Shown: positions 49,388 to 58,524 of the stretch, piece by piece
How positions within the stretch are numbered: position 1 is the stretch's first letter
How the letters are laid out: every line of letters begins with the position of its first letter
Virus record (IMG/VR): IMGVR_UViG_3300025711_000007
Coordinates: 1 to 64,000 of that record
DNA from: a virus
Direction: 5' to 3' (one strand)
Length of the DNA: 64,000 nucleotides
Notes under the pieces: model-generated
What the model was told of the DNA's origin: nothing
What the model saw: only the letters and a program-made list of their open reading frames with translations
Databases searched by the model: none
Program-made: the position numbers and the translations under genes

Positions 49388-51550
49388 ATGCCGCCGTTCA
49401 TACCTTCACAGCAGCCAGACGACGCCCGGGGCCGGCGCTACGCGAAGGCGTACAAGTACGTCTTCGCGATGCTGAAGGCAGGCGAGGACCTCACGACGCT
49501 CGACCAGAACAGCGGCGCGTTCAGCGCGACCTCCATCATCGACGAGGGCCGGTTCGTGTCTCTCTCCCTGCCGCAGCAGCTGCAGCTGCGCGGCCCGTTC
49601 GCGACCTCGGTCACGGTGATGCAGGACGGAGGTAAGACGATCGAGTCCAGAGGGCAGGTGCTCAGGCCGGGGTCGATCTCCGGGACTTCAGGGTTCTTGC
49701 CTCCGAACTCGGCGGTGTCGCTGCAGCCGTCGTTCGGCCGCCTCACGCCGAACGTCGCAGACCTCGACGGCCAGCTCGGAGCGATATCTGGATACATGCA
49801 GTTTCAGAAGCTTCGCTATTTGTTCGACCTGTACGGCGACGAGCGGAGGCGCGGTAACTTGGACGTGACGTTCTACTTCTTCGACTACAAAAACGATGAT
49901 TTCTGGCGCATCGAGCCGCAGTCGTTCGACATGACGCGTTCCAGCCACCGCCCTATGTCGTACGAGTACAGCATCCAGTTTCAGTGCATCGAGCGCGCCG
50001 ACACGACGGGCAAGAACGAGGAGGTCAATCCGGTGTCCGGAGCGTCGCCGGTCATCGCGGGCAACGCGCGGCTGAACACGAACAACGTCGGCGGCGCCTT
50101 GGCCAAGATCGCGGGCGGGCTGAGCGCGGCGTCGAAGACGTCGATCCTGGTCACGGTCGCTCGGTTCGGCGACATGGTGACGAGCGGTCTCGACTTCTTG
50201 AAGCTCACGGACGCGGTCGTGCAGCGCTCGTTCCAAGCGACGCTGAACAAGCTCGACGCGGTGATCGGGTTCTTCGCGAACGTACACGACACGTTCTTCG
50301 CGCTGCTCGAGACGGTGCCGACGCTGATGGCCCAGCTGAGCAGCTCGCTCGACGGGTTGTTCAACACCGTCCACAAGTTCGCGCCCGACAACATCGCTCA
50401 GGAGATCAACGCGTGGGCTCTGGAGGTGACGCGACTGTCGGACCGCATGATGGTCCAGGTCAGCACGCTCGTGGCCTCGCAGCCGCAGCGCGACGTGCGG
50501 GACACCGACCAGCGGTTCTCGCAAGGCCGGATGAAGCAGGGGTCGACGACCGACCTCATGCGCGAGCCCGCCGGCAGCGCCGGCTCGCTGGACGCGAACC
50601 CGTTCATCGGGTCGTCCGGGTTGGCGCTGGTGACCGACGTCGAGAAGCTCGCTGACGCCTCGCAGCACGTAACGGTCACCATCAACGATGGCGAAGACGT
50701 GTACGCACTGGCTCGTCGCGTGTTCGGCAGGGTCGAGCGCTTCTCCGACATCGTGCTGCTGAACAAGCTGGAGTTCCCGTTCATCGTCGCCGACGCCGGG
50801 TCGAAGCCGTCGAACACGCTCGCGTGGGGCGAGCGCGTCCTCGTGCCGGCCCCCGCGAAGTCGATCGCGACCGCGTTCGCTGGGGTCGGTGCGTCCGACG
50901 CCCCGTCGACGTCCGGCGTGGTCGACACGTCCGCCTCGTTCGACAAGTTGATCGACAGCACCGCCGAGTGGATCACGGACCAGTGGGTCGGCTACTCGGT
51001 GACGGCGACCACCGGGTCGTCTCAGCAGACGCTGGTCTGCGCCGCGAACACGGTGAACCAGCTCACGCTCAACAGCAGCTGGGTCATCACGATCACGCCG
51101 GGAGTCACGACGTACACCGTCGCATACGTCCAGTTCGACCCGCGGCGCCCGGTGACCGCGGAGACGCGGGCGTACGGCGTCGACCTGCTCGCCGTGTTCG
51201 GTGCGGACGGTCGCTGCGACCTCGCGCTCGGTGCCACGTCGGACTTCGCTACCGCGAGGGGCCTCGACAACCTGTTCCAGGCGATAACGCTGCGCTCGCG
51301 GTGCCCGCTCGGCGAGCATCCGTTCCACAGGTCGTACGGGATGATTGCCCCGATCGGCCGCCCGTTCACCGACGACGTCGGCGTCCTCTACTCGTTCTTC
51401 ATCCGCCGGTCGCTGCTGTCTGACCGCCGCGTCGACAAGGTCCGCAACGTGCAGCTCAGCGTCGCCAACGACGTGGTCACGGTGAGCCTCGAGTTGCAGC
51501 CAGTCGACGCCCGCGTGGCGCAGCCGATCACCATCCAGGTCGGAGCATAG
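49388..51550 (+). CDS. Baseplate protein with LysM and gp25-like domains
   Basis: 720 aa. Residues about 428-495 form a LysM-type domain (GEDVYALARRVFGRVERFSD, NTLAWGERVLVPAP). Residues about 600-715 match gp25/W-like baseplate wedge proteins (DLLAVFGADGRCDLALGATS, SLLSDRRVDKVRNVQL). The N-terminal part is beta-rich. Combines cell-wall-binding and wedge functions in one chain. Confidence 0.7.
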   Translation: MPPFIPSQQPDDARGRRYAKAYKYVFAMLKAGEDLTTLDQNSGAFSATSIIDEGRFVSLSLPQQLQLRGPFATSVTVMQDGGKTIESRGQVLRPGSISGTSGFLPPNSAVSLQPSFGRLTPNVADLDGQLGAISGYMQFQKLRYLFDLYGDERRRGNLDVTFYFFDYKNDDFWRIEPQSFDMTRSSHRPMSYEYSIQFQCIERADTTGKNEEVNPVSGASPVIAGNARLNTNNVGGALAKIAGGLSAASKTSILVTVARFGDMVTSGLDFLKLTDAVVQRSFQATLNKLDAVIGFFANVHDTFFALLETVPTLMAQLSSSLDGLFNTVHKFAPDNIAQEINAWALEVTRLSDRMMVQVSTLVASQPQRDVRDTDQRFSQGRMKQGSTTDLMREPAGSAGSLDANPFIGSSGLALVTDVEKLADASQHVTVTINDGEDVYALARRVFGRVERFSDIVLLNKLEFPFIVADAGSKPSNTLAWGERVLVPAPAKSIATAFAGVGASDAPSTSGVVDTSASFDKLIDSTAEWITDQWVGYSVTATTGSSQQTLVCAANTVNQLTLNSSWVITITPGVTTYTVAYVQFDPRRPVTAETRAYGVDLLAVFGADGRCDLALGATSDFATARGLDNLFQAITLRSRCPLGEHPFHRSYGMIAPIGRPFTDDVGVLYSFFIRRSLLSDRRVDKVRNVQLSVANDVVTVSLELQPVDARVAQPITIQVGA

Positions 51551-51552
51551 CA

Positions 51553-53676
51553 GTGCCAACATCCATAAGATTCCTGACCTACCCGGAGATACTGGCGGAC
51601 ATGTTCGCGCACGCGCAGGCGTCGCCGGTGGCCGGCGGTCTCGGGCCGAACATCGACCTCACGCCGGGGTCTCTGGTCCGCACGATCCTCGAGTGCTCGG
51701 CGCTCTCCGACGCCGACCAGTACGTGCAGATGAGCCGGTTGCCGAACCTGTTCTCCCTCGACAAGTGCCGCGGCGACGACCTCGACGAGCGCGCGGTCGA
51801 GATCGGGTCCGATCTCATCATCGATCTGCGGCGCCGACAGGCCAACACGAGCGTCGCCTCGATCGTGGTCGGCAACGGGACCTTCCTCAGGACGACCACG
51901 CTCGCGTCCGACGTCAACTACAACAGTGCCACGTTCGACGTGGTCGACGGGTCTGCCTTCCCGACCTCCGGGGCGATCACCATCAACGCGGGGGCCCCCA
52001 ACGAGGAGGACCTGATCTACACGCGCTCCGTGAACACGTTCACGGTGGTGCTATCTGGGACGTCGCCCGTGCTGCAGCGGAGCCACGCGAGTGGCGAGGT
52101 GGTGACGAGTGTGTCGATCCGGTCGACGCTCGCCTCGACCGTCAGCGTCGGCGCCCTCACCGCCACCCTGCTCGCTGGCACCGGGTCTGCGTGGAGCACG
52201 TCGGGGACGGTGATATTCGACCGATCCACGACGTCGCAGGAGAAGGTGTCGTTCACGCGGTCGGGCGACGTGCTGACGCTGGGGTCGCCGGCGACGTTCA
52301 TCCACGCTGCAGGGTCCGTTGTGATCCAGGGGACGGACGGGACCGACCACGTCATACCCGTCGGAGCCCAACCGCGCGTGCCTCCGACGCCGTCATCTGC
52401 GCAGGTCAACTTCGTGGTGCAGTCGCCGGGCGGCACGCTGTTCGACGGCGACTTCGTGTCCGGCCTCATCCCGGTGAGGTCGGTGCTCGTCGGCGCGTCG
52501 ACGCGCGTCGGCGCGAACCAGATCACGCAGTGGACGACCCCGCCGTTCGCCGGCGCCACCGTGACCAACCCTGCGTCCGCCACGCGCGGCGCGGACCGCG
52601 AGTCCGACGACAACTACAGGCAGAGGATCAAGGACACGATCCAGAGCTTCTCCGGCGGAGGCACGCCGCTGTCGATCACCACGAAGGTGAAGGACCTGGT
52701 CGATCCGGAGACCGGCGCCTCCGTCGCGTTCGTCCAGCTCGTCGACCCGGTATCGGCGTCCGGCCGGGGCCTCCTCTACATCACCGACGGCACTCCGGGG
52801 TTCTCGCTGGGGCAGCAGCCGTTCCTCGGCCGCGACGTCATCATCTCGGACGCTGTCACGGGGGACGCTCGAGGTAAGCTCGGCACGTACGGGCCGCCGT
52901 ACAACTACTCCACGGTCGACCCCGTCGCGCCCCGCCTGTTCTCGAGCGCGACTACGGTCCGAGGGACCTCCACCTCCGTCGGCGTGAACTTCCTGGAGGA
53001 CACGACGCAGAGCATGGTGACGAACGCGTTCGCGGGCATGTGGCTGAAGACCGGCGACAACGTGTTCCGCAGCGTGCTGTCCAACACGTCCGTCCGGTTC
53101 ATCTTCACGAACGGCGACGTGCCGAGCCCCGGCGTCTACTCGGTCTACGACCTCTCCGGCAGCCCGCTCACGCCGGGCACCGACTTCGAGTTCAACCCGT
53201 CGACAGGTGACCTGGAGCTCGCCGCGTCGCTCAGCACGCACGACGGGCTCGTGGCGGCGAACGACGGCGCGTCGTCGTCGCTCGGGGCGTACCTGTACTC
53301 GAGTGGCCTCGCGGCCTACGTGCAGCGGGCGGTCAACGGCGACCCCGCTGACTTCAGCACCTTCCCCGGCCTCCGCGCGGCCGGGTCCCAGATACTCGTC
53401 GCGGTGCCGACCACGATCACGCAGGCGTTCGTCATCTCGGTCGTGCCGACCGTCGGCTTCACGGTCACGCAGCTCGTGACTCCCGTCCAGGTGGCGGTGC
53501 AGACCATCGTCAACTCGAGCGGCATGGGGGCCCGGGTGACGCTATCGGACCTGATCGTCGCCATCAAGGCCGTCCCCGGCGTCGGCGACGTCACGATCAT
53601 CATGCCGCTGGCGAACATCTCGGTGCCCAGCGGAACGCTCATGCGAATCACGCCAGCTGACGTGACGCTGGTCTAA
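51553..53676 (+). CDS. Baseplate J-like protein
   Basis: 707 aa, GTG start. DLTPGSLVRTILECSALSDA near the start, RESDDNYRQRIKDTIQS and TTKVKDLVDPETGASVAFVQ in the middle, and LSDLIVAIKAVPGVGDVTII near the end fit gpJ/gp6-like wedge proteins. Extra beta insertions of about 250 residues carry Ig-like strands. Confidence 0.75.
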   Translation: MPTSIRFLTYPEILADMFAHAQASPVAGGLGPNIDLTPGSLVRTILECSALSDADQYVQMSRLPNLFSLDKCRGDDLDERAVEIGSDLIIDLRRRQANTSVASIVVGNGTFLRTTTLASDVNYNSATFDVVDGSAFPTSGAITINAGAPNEEDLIYTRSVNTFTVVLSGTSPVLQRSHASGEVVTSVSIRSTLASTVSVGALTATLLAGTGSAWSTSGTVIFDRSTTSQEKVSFTRSGDVLTLGSPATFIHAAGSVVIQGTDGTDHVIPVGAQPRVPPTPSSAQVNFVVQSPGGTLFDGDFVSGLIPVRSVLVGASTRVGANQITQWTTPPFAGATVTNPASATRGADRESDDNYRQRIKDTIQSFSGGGTPLSITTKVKDLVDPETGASVAFVQLVDPVSASGRGLLYITDGTPGFSLGQQPFLGRDVIISDAVTGDARGKLGTYGPPYNYSTVDPVAPRLFSSATTVRGTSTSVGVNFLEDTTQSMVTNAFAGMWLKTGDNVFRSVLSNTSVRFIFTNGDVPSPGVYSVYDLSGSPLTPGTDFEFNPSTGDLELAASLSTHDGLVAANDGASSSLGAYLYSSGLAAYVQRAVNGDPADFSTFPGLRAAGSQILVAVPTTITQAFVISVVPTVGFTVTQLVTPVQVAVQTIVNSSGMGARVTLSDLIVAIKAVPGVGDVTIIMPLANISVPSGTLMRITPADVTLV

Positions 53677-53693
53677 GAAGAGGAACGCTCACC

Positions 53694-54674
53694 ATGGCTC
53701 TCCCGACGCCGTCCACCACGTACAGCTTCCAGATCAACCAGCGGATCACGTTCGTGTCGTTGAACGACACGTCGGCCCGTCTCATGTTCGGCGTCAAGGC
53801 CAAGCTCAAGACCAACGGCTACACCGTCAAGGGCAGCTGCGACGGGACCACGGGCGCCATGGACGGCGTAGATCGCTGGTCGACCAGCGCCAACGCGGCG
53901 ACTCGCGGCGCCGCCGCCGGCAACGCGCAGAGCTGGGTCGTGCTGACGGACGCTAACGGCGTCAACGTCCTCGTCGCGTACCAGGGCGCGTCCGACGACG
54001 TCTTCCGGGTCAGCTTCAGCCCCGGCGGCTTGTTCGTCGCGGCGGGCTCGCCGAACCAGCAGCCGACCGCCACCGACGAGCAGGTCATCTGCTCGGCGAC
54101 CAGCATGGTCAACAACACGGCGTCGGCCGACCGCGTCTGGAACTGCATCGTCCGGTCCGACAACCGAGGGTTCCGGGTCAACGTCGCTCGGCAGGGGTCG
54201 TGGGTCGGCCTGGTGTGGGGGGTCGAGCAGGTGACGTCGACCGTCGTGACGGCGACGTTCAACCCGCCGGTCTGGGGCTTCGCGTTCACCCCGGCCAACC
54301 TGGCCGGGACGAGTTTCAACGCGGCGTTCTCGGTGAACGCCCGCGGCGGGCTCGCGAGGACCGTGGTCGCCAGCACGCCGTTCTCCTGCCAGTGCGTCGC
54401 CGGCTACGAGGTCTGGGCCGCGTCGGTGGCGCTGTTCGGGAACACGCAGCCCGAGCTCCAGGGGTCGGTCGGGTACCTCATCCAGCCGGTGTCGATCGCG
54501 ACCACCACGAGCGGTGCGCAGGGGAAGGTCGGCAACCTCGTCGACTGGTGGGTCGGTCGCTTGAGCGGCGCCGCGGACGGCGACGTGTACGGCTCCAACC
54601 AGTTCGTCGTGGTCGGCTCCGCCGGCGGCGCCGTTTGGGCGTGGGACGGGCTGACCACCCCGGTGCTCACCTGA
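53694..54674 (+). CDS. Baseplate- or fibre-associated protein
   Basis: 326 aa. SYQIN-type start (STTYSFQINQRITFVSLNDT), beta-rich, Ala/Val/Thr. The pattern VNARGGLARTVVASTPF and a domain YLIQPVSIATTTSGAQGKVG suggest a virion surface protein. AAGAAGAGGA precedes ATG. Unrecognised family. Confidence 0.55.
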   Translation: MALPTPSTTYSFQINQRITFVSLNDTSARLMFGVKAKLKTNGYTVKGSCDGTTGAMDGVDRWSTSANAATRGAAAGNAQSWVVLTDANGVNVLVAYQGASDDVFRVSFSPGGLFVAAGSPNQQPTATDEQVICSATSMVNNTASADRVWNCIVRSDNRGFRVNVARQGSWVGLVWGVEQVTSTVVTATFNPPVWGFAFTPANLAGTSFNAAFSVNARGGLARTVVASTPFSCQCVAGYEVWAASVALFGNTQPELQGSVGYLIQPVSIATTTSGAQGKVGNLVDWWVGRLSGAADGDVYGSNQFVVVGSAGGAVWAWDGLTTPVLT

Positions 54675-55129
54675 TGGCGACCCAGCCTGGCACCCTGCTG
54701 CCGCTCATCAACCTCTCGGCGGGAGGTGTGGCGAGGACGAGCGTCCGCGGGACGGCGTTCCTGGTCGTCGGGGGCGTCTCGGCGACCGTGCTCCCGGTCG
54801 TATCCGTCAGCACGCCGCTGCCGCCGGCGACCACGACGACGCCGATCATCGTGACGGTCGTCGGCGGCAACATCAACGTCCCGATCCGTCGCGCGTGGAT
54901 CGACGTGGCGTTCCCGGGGATCCTCGCTAGCGAGGTCGTGCACAACGGGTCGCGCTTCGGCGCGTTCTACTCGAACGGCATGAACTCCCGGGTCGCGTAC
55001 GCCGACACCCTCGGGCGCGTCGGTTACAGGTACACGCTCCTCCGCGACGGGGGCTGGCCGGCGGGGTCCCTGCCGCTGACCGCGTCGTTCACGATCAACG
55101 CGGTGGACACTCTCGGCAACGGCACCTGA
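54674..55129 (+). CDS. Virion protein, beta-sandwich type
   Basis: 151 aa. ATG overlaps the previous stop (TGATG). Contains TPLPPATTTTPIIVTVVGGN and AWIDVAFPGILASEVVHNGS. Unrecognised. Next to the tailspike, so possibly an adaptor for it. Confidence 0.5.
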   Translation: MATQPGTLLPLINLSAGGVARTSVRGTAFLVVGGVSATVLPVVSVSTPLPPATTTTPIIVTVVGGNINVPIRRAWIDVAFPGILASEVVHNGSRFGAFYSNGMNSRVAYADTLGRVGYRYTLLRDGGWPAGSLPLTASFTINAVDTLGNGT

Positions 55130-55151
55130 AAGCAACAAGCGAGGTATCGCC

Positions 55152-57266
55152 ATGAAACGCTTCAGCAAGTATAGGATATCAACGCTCGCGATCGCCTTGG
55201 TGCTCGTAGCTGCCGGGGTCGGGCGCGCGGTCGCGAACTTCGTCGACGACAACACTGCCCTGCCGGGACCGAAGACGGACAGGATACCCGTAACCAACCC
55301 GACGCAGCAGTGGAGCGCCGCCGACGCCAACGCCGTGTTCAACGCGTTGAACGACCTGAGGACGGTCGCGAAGCGCGGCACCGTGAACATCAAGGCGTAC
55401 GGCGCGGTCGGCAACGGTTCCACCAATGACCGTGCCGCCATCCAAGCAGCGATCAACGCCAACCCCGGCAAGACGATATACTTCCCGAAGGGGAACTACC
55501 TCGTAGACGCCACGATCACCATCAGCGCGAGGTTCACGCACCTCGTCGGTGACTTTGGCGGGAGAGCTTCGGACGGCGGGTCCGAGATCCAGTGCGTCGG
55601 GACGGGCAACTGCATACAGATCGGCACGGACAACGGGCACGCGTGGGACGTCGGGGACTACGACGGGCCGCAGGACCACCTGATCGAGAACCTGTGGATC
55701 CGCCACGGGGCACCCGACACGCAGCTCGCCAGCATCGGTCTGCCGTGCGGGGTCGGGCTCCACTACAAGGCGGGGGCCTACGGGGTGTGGGACTGGCGCG
55801 GCGGCGGGATCGTCATGCGCAACGTCGGCCTCGAGCACTTCGAGGCCAACTTCGTCGGCATACAGTCCGACCTGAACGCGTTCTGGTACGTCCAGAGCAA
55901 CTACTCGAAGTACGGCCTCTACTTCGGTCCGCGCTCTGACCAGAACCGCGTCTACTTCGCGACGTCGATCTTCTGCGACCGCGCGATAACGATCGACCGC
56001 GCGGGGCAGACCGAGATCATGAACGGGTCGTTCGTCTTCTGCGGCACGGACACGTCCAGCCACATCGAGGTGAGGCGCGGATCCCACGGGGTGCTGCTGA
56101 GCGGCAACTGGCACGAGAACTCGGCGGCGACGGCGTGCTTCGGGTTCCAGGGCGGGATGCAGTCGTTCGTGTCCGTCGGTGAGGTTGACGGCTACGGCGC
56201 CGGCGGCTCCATCCAGTCGCCCGGGGCCGGGACGTCGACCGCGGTGGCCGGGACGACGCTCGACTACCCGCACCTGTATAACTTGCCACCCGGCAGCGGG
56301 CACACGCTGTACCTCGCGTCCGTCGGCAAGGTGAACCAGTTCACGTTGCGCCGCCCGTCCGAGTACATCAACAGCGGGCTGTCGAGCTTCGACGCGCTCG
56401 TCGCGATCCAGTCGGGGCAGGTTCCGACGACGACCGACACCCAGGTCGCCGTCTACGACATGCCCGACACGATGACGCGGACGCAGATCTTCCAGAACCT
56501 GGGCGGAGGGGCAGTCACCGCCGCTATCCAGAGCGGCAAGGTGCACGACAGCGTCACGCTCGGCCTGGACACGACGGCGACGCACACGTTCCGAGGCACC
56601 ATCGTCCAGGACGCCCCGGAACGTGGCACGGCGTTCACGACGAACAACACGAAGACGGGCCAGACGGTCGGCTCCGTCGTGTGGAAGCTCAACACGACGG
56701 GTTCGTCGTTCGACACGACGGCCGGAGCTTTGTTCCCGGTCGCGCTCTCCATCACCGACGCCGCGACGCGCTCGGCCGGCGCCAACTCGGTGGGCAAGAC
56801 CGGCTTCTCCGTCGACGTGCTCAACGGCCAGAGCAACACCGCGATAACGACGGTCCGGGGAGACAATCGCTTCAACACCACGAGCGGCATCACCGAGTTC
56901 GCCAACGCCGTCTACTACTCCAACGAGATCGCGCCCACCTCGCTCAGCGCCGACCAGACCGACTACAGCCCGACCGGGCTCGCCAGCGCGTCGCTGATCC
57001 TCGTGACGTCGTCGGTCGCTGTGAACATCAACAGCCTCGCGCTCAACGCCAACTCCGCGGGCGGCCGAGACCTCGTGATCCGCAACGACAACGCGAGCGG
57101 CGGCAGCAACGTGACGCTCAAGGACGAGGCCGCGGCGCTCGGCACGGCGTCGATGCGCTTCGCCGGGCGTGCGCACGCCGACACCGTCCTCACGCCAGGC
57201 ACCTCGGCCAGGCTGAGGTACTCGATCCTGAAGACGCGGATCCTCGTCATAGGAGACACGCTGTGA
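55152..57266 (+). CDS. Pectate-lyase-type tailspike with signal peptide
   Basis: 704 aa. Residues 1-29 look like a Sec signal peptide (basic KRFSKYR, hydrophobic ISTLAIALVLVAAGVG, then RAVANF). Residues about 75 onward carry a right-handed beta-helix pectate-lyase_3 start (NIKAYGAVGNGSTNDRAAIQ, GKTIYFPKGNYLVDATI). The C-terminal part is beta-rich. It probably binds or cuts a surface polysaccharide. A signal peptide is unexpected for a virion protein. Confidence 0.7.
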   Translation: MKRFSKYRISTLAIALVLVAAGVGRAVANFVDDNTALPGPKTDRIPVTNPTQQWSAADANAVFNALNDLRTVAKRGTVNIKAYGAVGNGSTNDRAAIQAAINANPGKTIYFPKGNYLVDATITISARFTHLVGDFGGRASDGGSEIQCVGTGNCIQIGTDNGHAWDVGDYDGPQDHLIENLWIRHGAPDTQLASIGLPCGVGLHYKAGAYGVWDWRGGGIVMRNVGLEHFEANFVGIQSDLNAFWYVQSNYSKYGLYFGPRSDQNRVYFATSIFCDRAITIDRAGQTEIMNGSFVFCGTDTSSHIEVRRGSHGVLLSGNWHENSAATACFGFQGGMQSFVSVGEVDGYGAGGSIQSPGAGTSTAVAGTTLDYPHLYNLPPGSGHTLYLASVGKVNQFTLRRPSEYINSGLSSFDALVAIQSGQVPTTTDTQVAVYDMPDTMTRTQIFQNLGGGAVTAAIQSGKVHDSVTLGLDTTATHTFRGTIVQDAPERGTAFTTNNTKTGQTVGSVVWKLNTTGSSFDTTAGALFPVALSITDAATRSAGANSVGKTGFSVDVLNGQSNTAITTVRGDNRFNTTSGITEFANAVYYSNEIAPTSLSADQTDYSPTGLASASLILVTSSVAVNINSLALNANSAGGRDLVIRNDNASGGSNVTLKDEAAALGTASMRFAGRAHADTVLTPGTSARLRYSILKTRILVIGDTL

Positions 57267-57281
57267 CCCGGGAGGACTCTC

Positions 57282-57491
57282 GTGGGTAACCTCGCCGGCG
57301 ACCTCGCGTTCGACCTCGGAGGTTCGACGGGGGACAGCTACAAGGCGAAGCTGATGCGCCGCATGCTGCCGCCTCCGTACAACAGGGACTACAGCTCGGT
57401 CATCGGCGCCCTGATAACGGTGATCGGGCAGAGCGACAACCTGATCGGCGGTCTCTTCGGGACCGCCGACTTCCTGCCGGACGAGGTGTGA
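57282..57491 (+). CDS. Small baseplate protein
   Basis: 69 aa, GTG start with GGGAGG upstream. Helical start, then KAKLMRRMLPPPYNRDYSSV. 1 nt before the next gene. Unrecognised; may fit with the following baseplate gene. Confidence 0.5.
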   Translation: MGNLAGDLAFDLGGSTGDSYKAKLMRRMLPPPYNRDYSSVIGALITVIGQSDNLIGGLFGTADFLPDEV

Positions 57492-57492
57492 C

Positions 57493-58515
57493 GTGGGGTC
57501 AACCGAAGCGGCCATGAGCGTGATCCAGCAGGTCCGGCGGACCATGCTGGTCAGCACCGCCGGAGGCGTCTACCTGGACGCGGTCGGCAACAACCGCGGC
57601 GTACCTCGTCCGGAGAACACGAGCGACGACGAGCTGTACCGCCGCCTGGTCAAGGTGCTCGCGTGGCTCCCCAAGTCGATCCTGCTCTCCTACTACGCGC
57701 TGCTCGCGGCGGTGTTCGGGTCGCAGGCGCAGGTCGCGTCTCAGATCGGCAGGCCGTGGAGGGTGTACGAGGTCGCCGCCAACGAGGTCATCATCGAGTT
57801 GCCGGCGGCGCTCATAGCCGGGACGATCGAGACCGCGTCCTACGTGCACGGCGCCAGCGGGTACGCGCGCGTGCCGTCTGGTTCGTCGAACGTGTTCACG
57901 ACCGACTTCGACCTGAGCGCGTCCTCCGCGGTCTCGGTGGTTGGCCTGGCCGTCTACGTCGAGACGGCGCCGGGTACCTGGACGAGCTACGTCGTGGTGA
58001 ACTACTCGTTCGCCGCGGGCGCGGCGACGGTCCAGGTGAACGCCTCGACGCTGCCGACGGGTGGCGGGCGGTTCTACCTGGAGGTCCCGGGAGACGAGGT
58101 CGCCAGCTACCGCGGAGACTACGTCGCGACGAGCGGGGTCGGGTCGCTGTACTCGACCGCGGCCGGCCCGGCGACGAACACGCTCTCGGTGGTCGGCGAC
58201 GTCACCGGCTCGACGCGGCCGGGGATGTCGGTCCAGATAAGCGTCAACGGGGTGTTCCAGGCGCGCGTCGTCGGCGGTTTGTCGTACAGCAGCGCCACCA
58301 ACGTCAGCACGGTGACGGTCACGACGACCGACGTGCCCGGCGGTCAAGTCAACCAGGCGTTCGTCGTGCCGCAGGAGATAGCCGACACCGCGACGACTCC
58401 GCCGCACAGCGACCGCATATACTTGACCGGGACAGGTCTCTACCAGATCGTCCAGTTCTACCTGGACCTGCTGGTGCGCGCCGCCGGGGTAACCGTCCGC
58501 CTCATGATCGTCTAG
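57493..58515 (+). CDS. Baseplate wedge-like protein
   Basis: 340 aa, GTG start. STAGGVYLDAVGNNRGVPRP and ENTSDDELYRRLVKVLAWLP match the N-terminal region of J-like wedge proteins, followed by Ig-like beta parts. May be a second wedge protein holding fibres. Confidence 0.6.
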   Translation: MGSTEAAMSVIQQVRRTMLVSTAGGVYLDAVGNNRGVPRPENTSDDELYRRLVKVLAWLPKSILLSYYALLAAVFGSQAQVASQIGRPWRVYEVAANEVIIELPAALIAGTIETASYVHGASGYARVPSGSSNVFTTDFDLSASSAVSVVGLAVYVETAPGTWTSYVVVNYSFAAGAATVQVNASTLPTGGGRFYLEVPGDEVASYRGDYVATSGVGSLYSTAAGPATNTLSVVGDVTGSTRPGMSVQISVNGVFQARVVGGLSYSSATNVSTVTVTTTDVPGGQVNQAFVVPQEIADTATTPPHSDRIYLTGTGLYQIVQFYLDLLVRAAGVTVRLMIV

Positions 58516-58524
58516 GAGGTAAGC

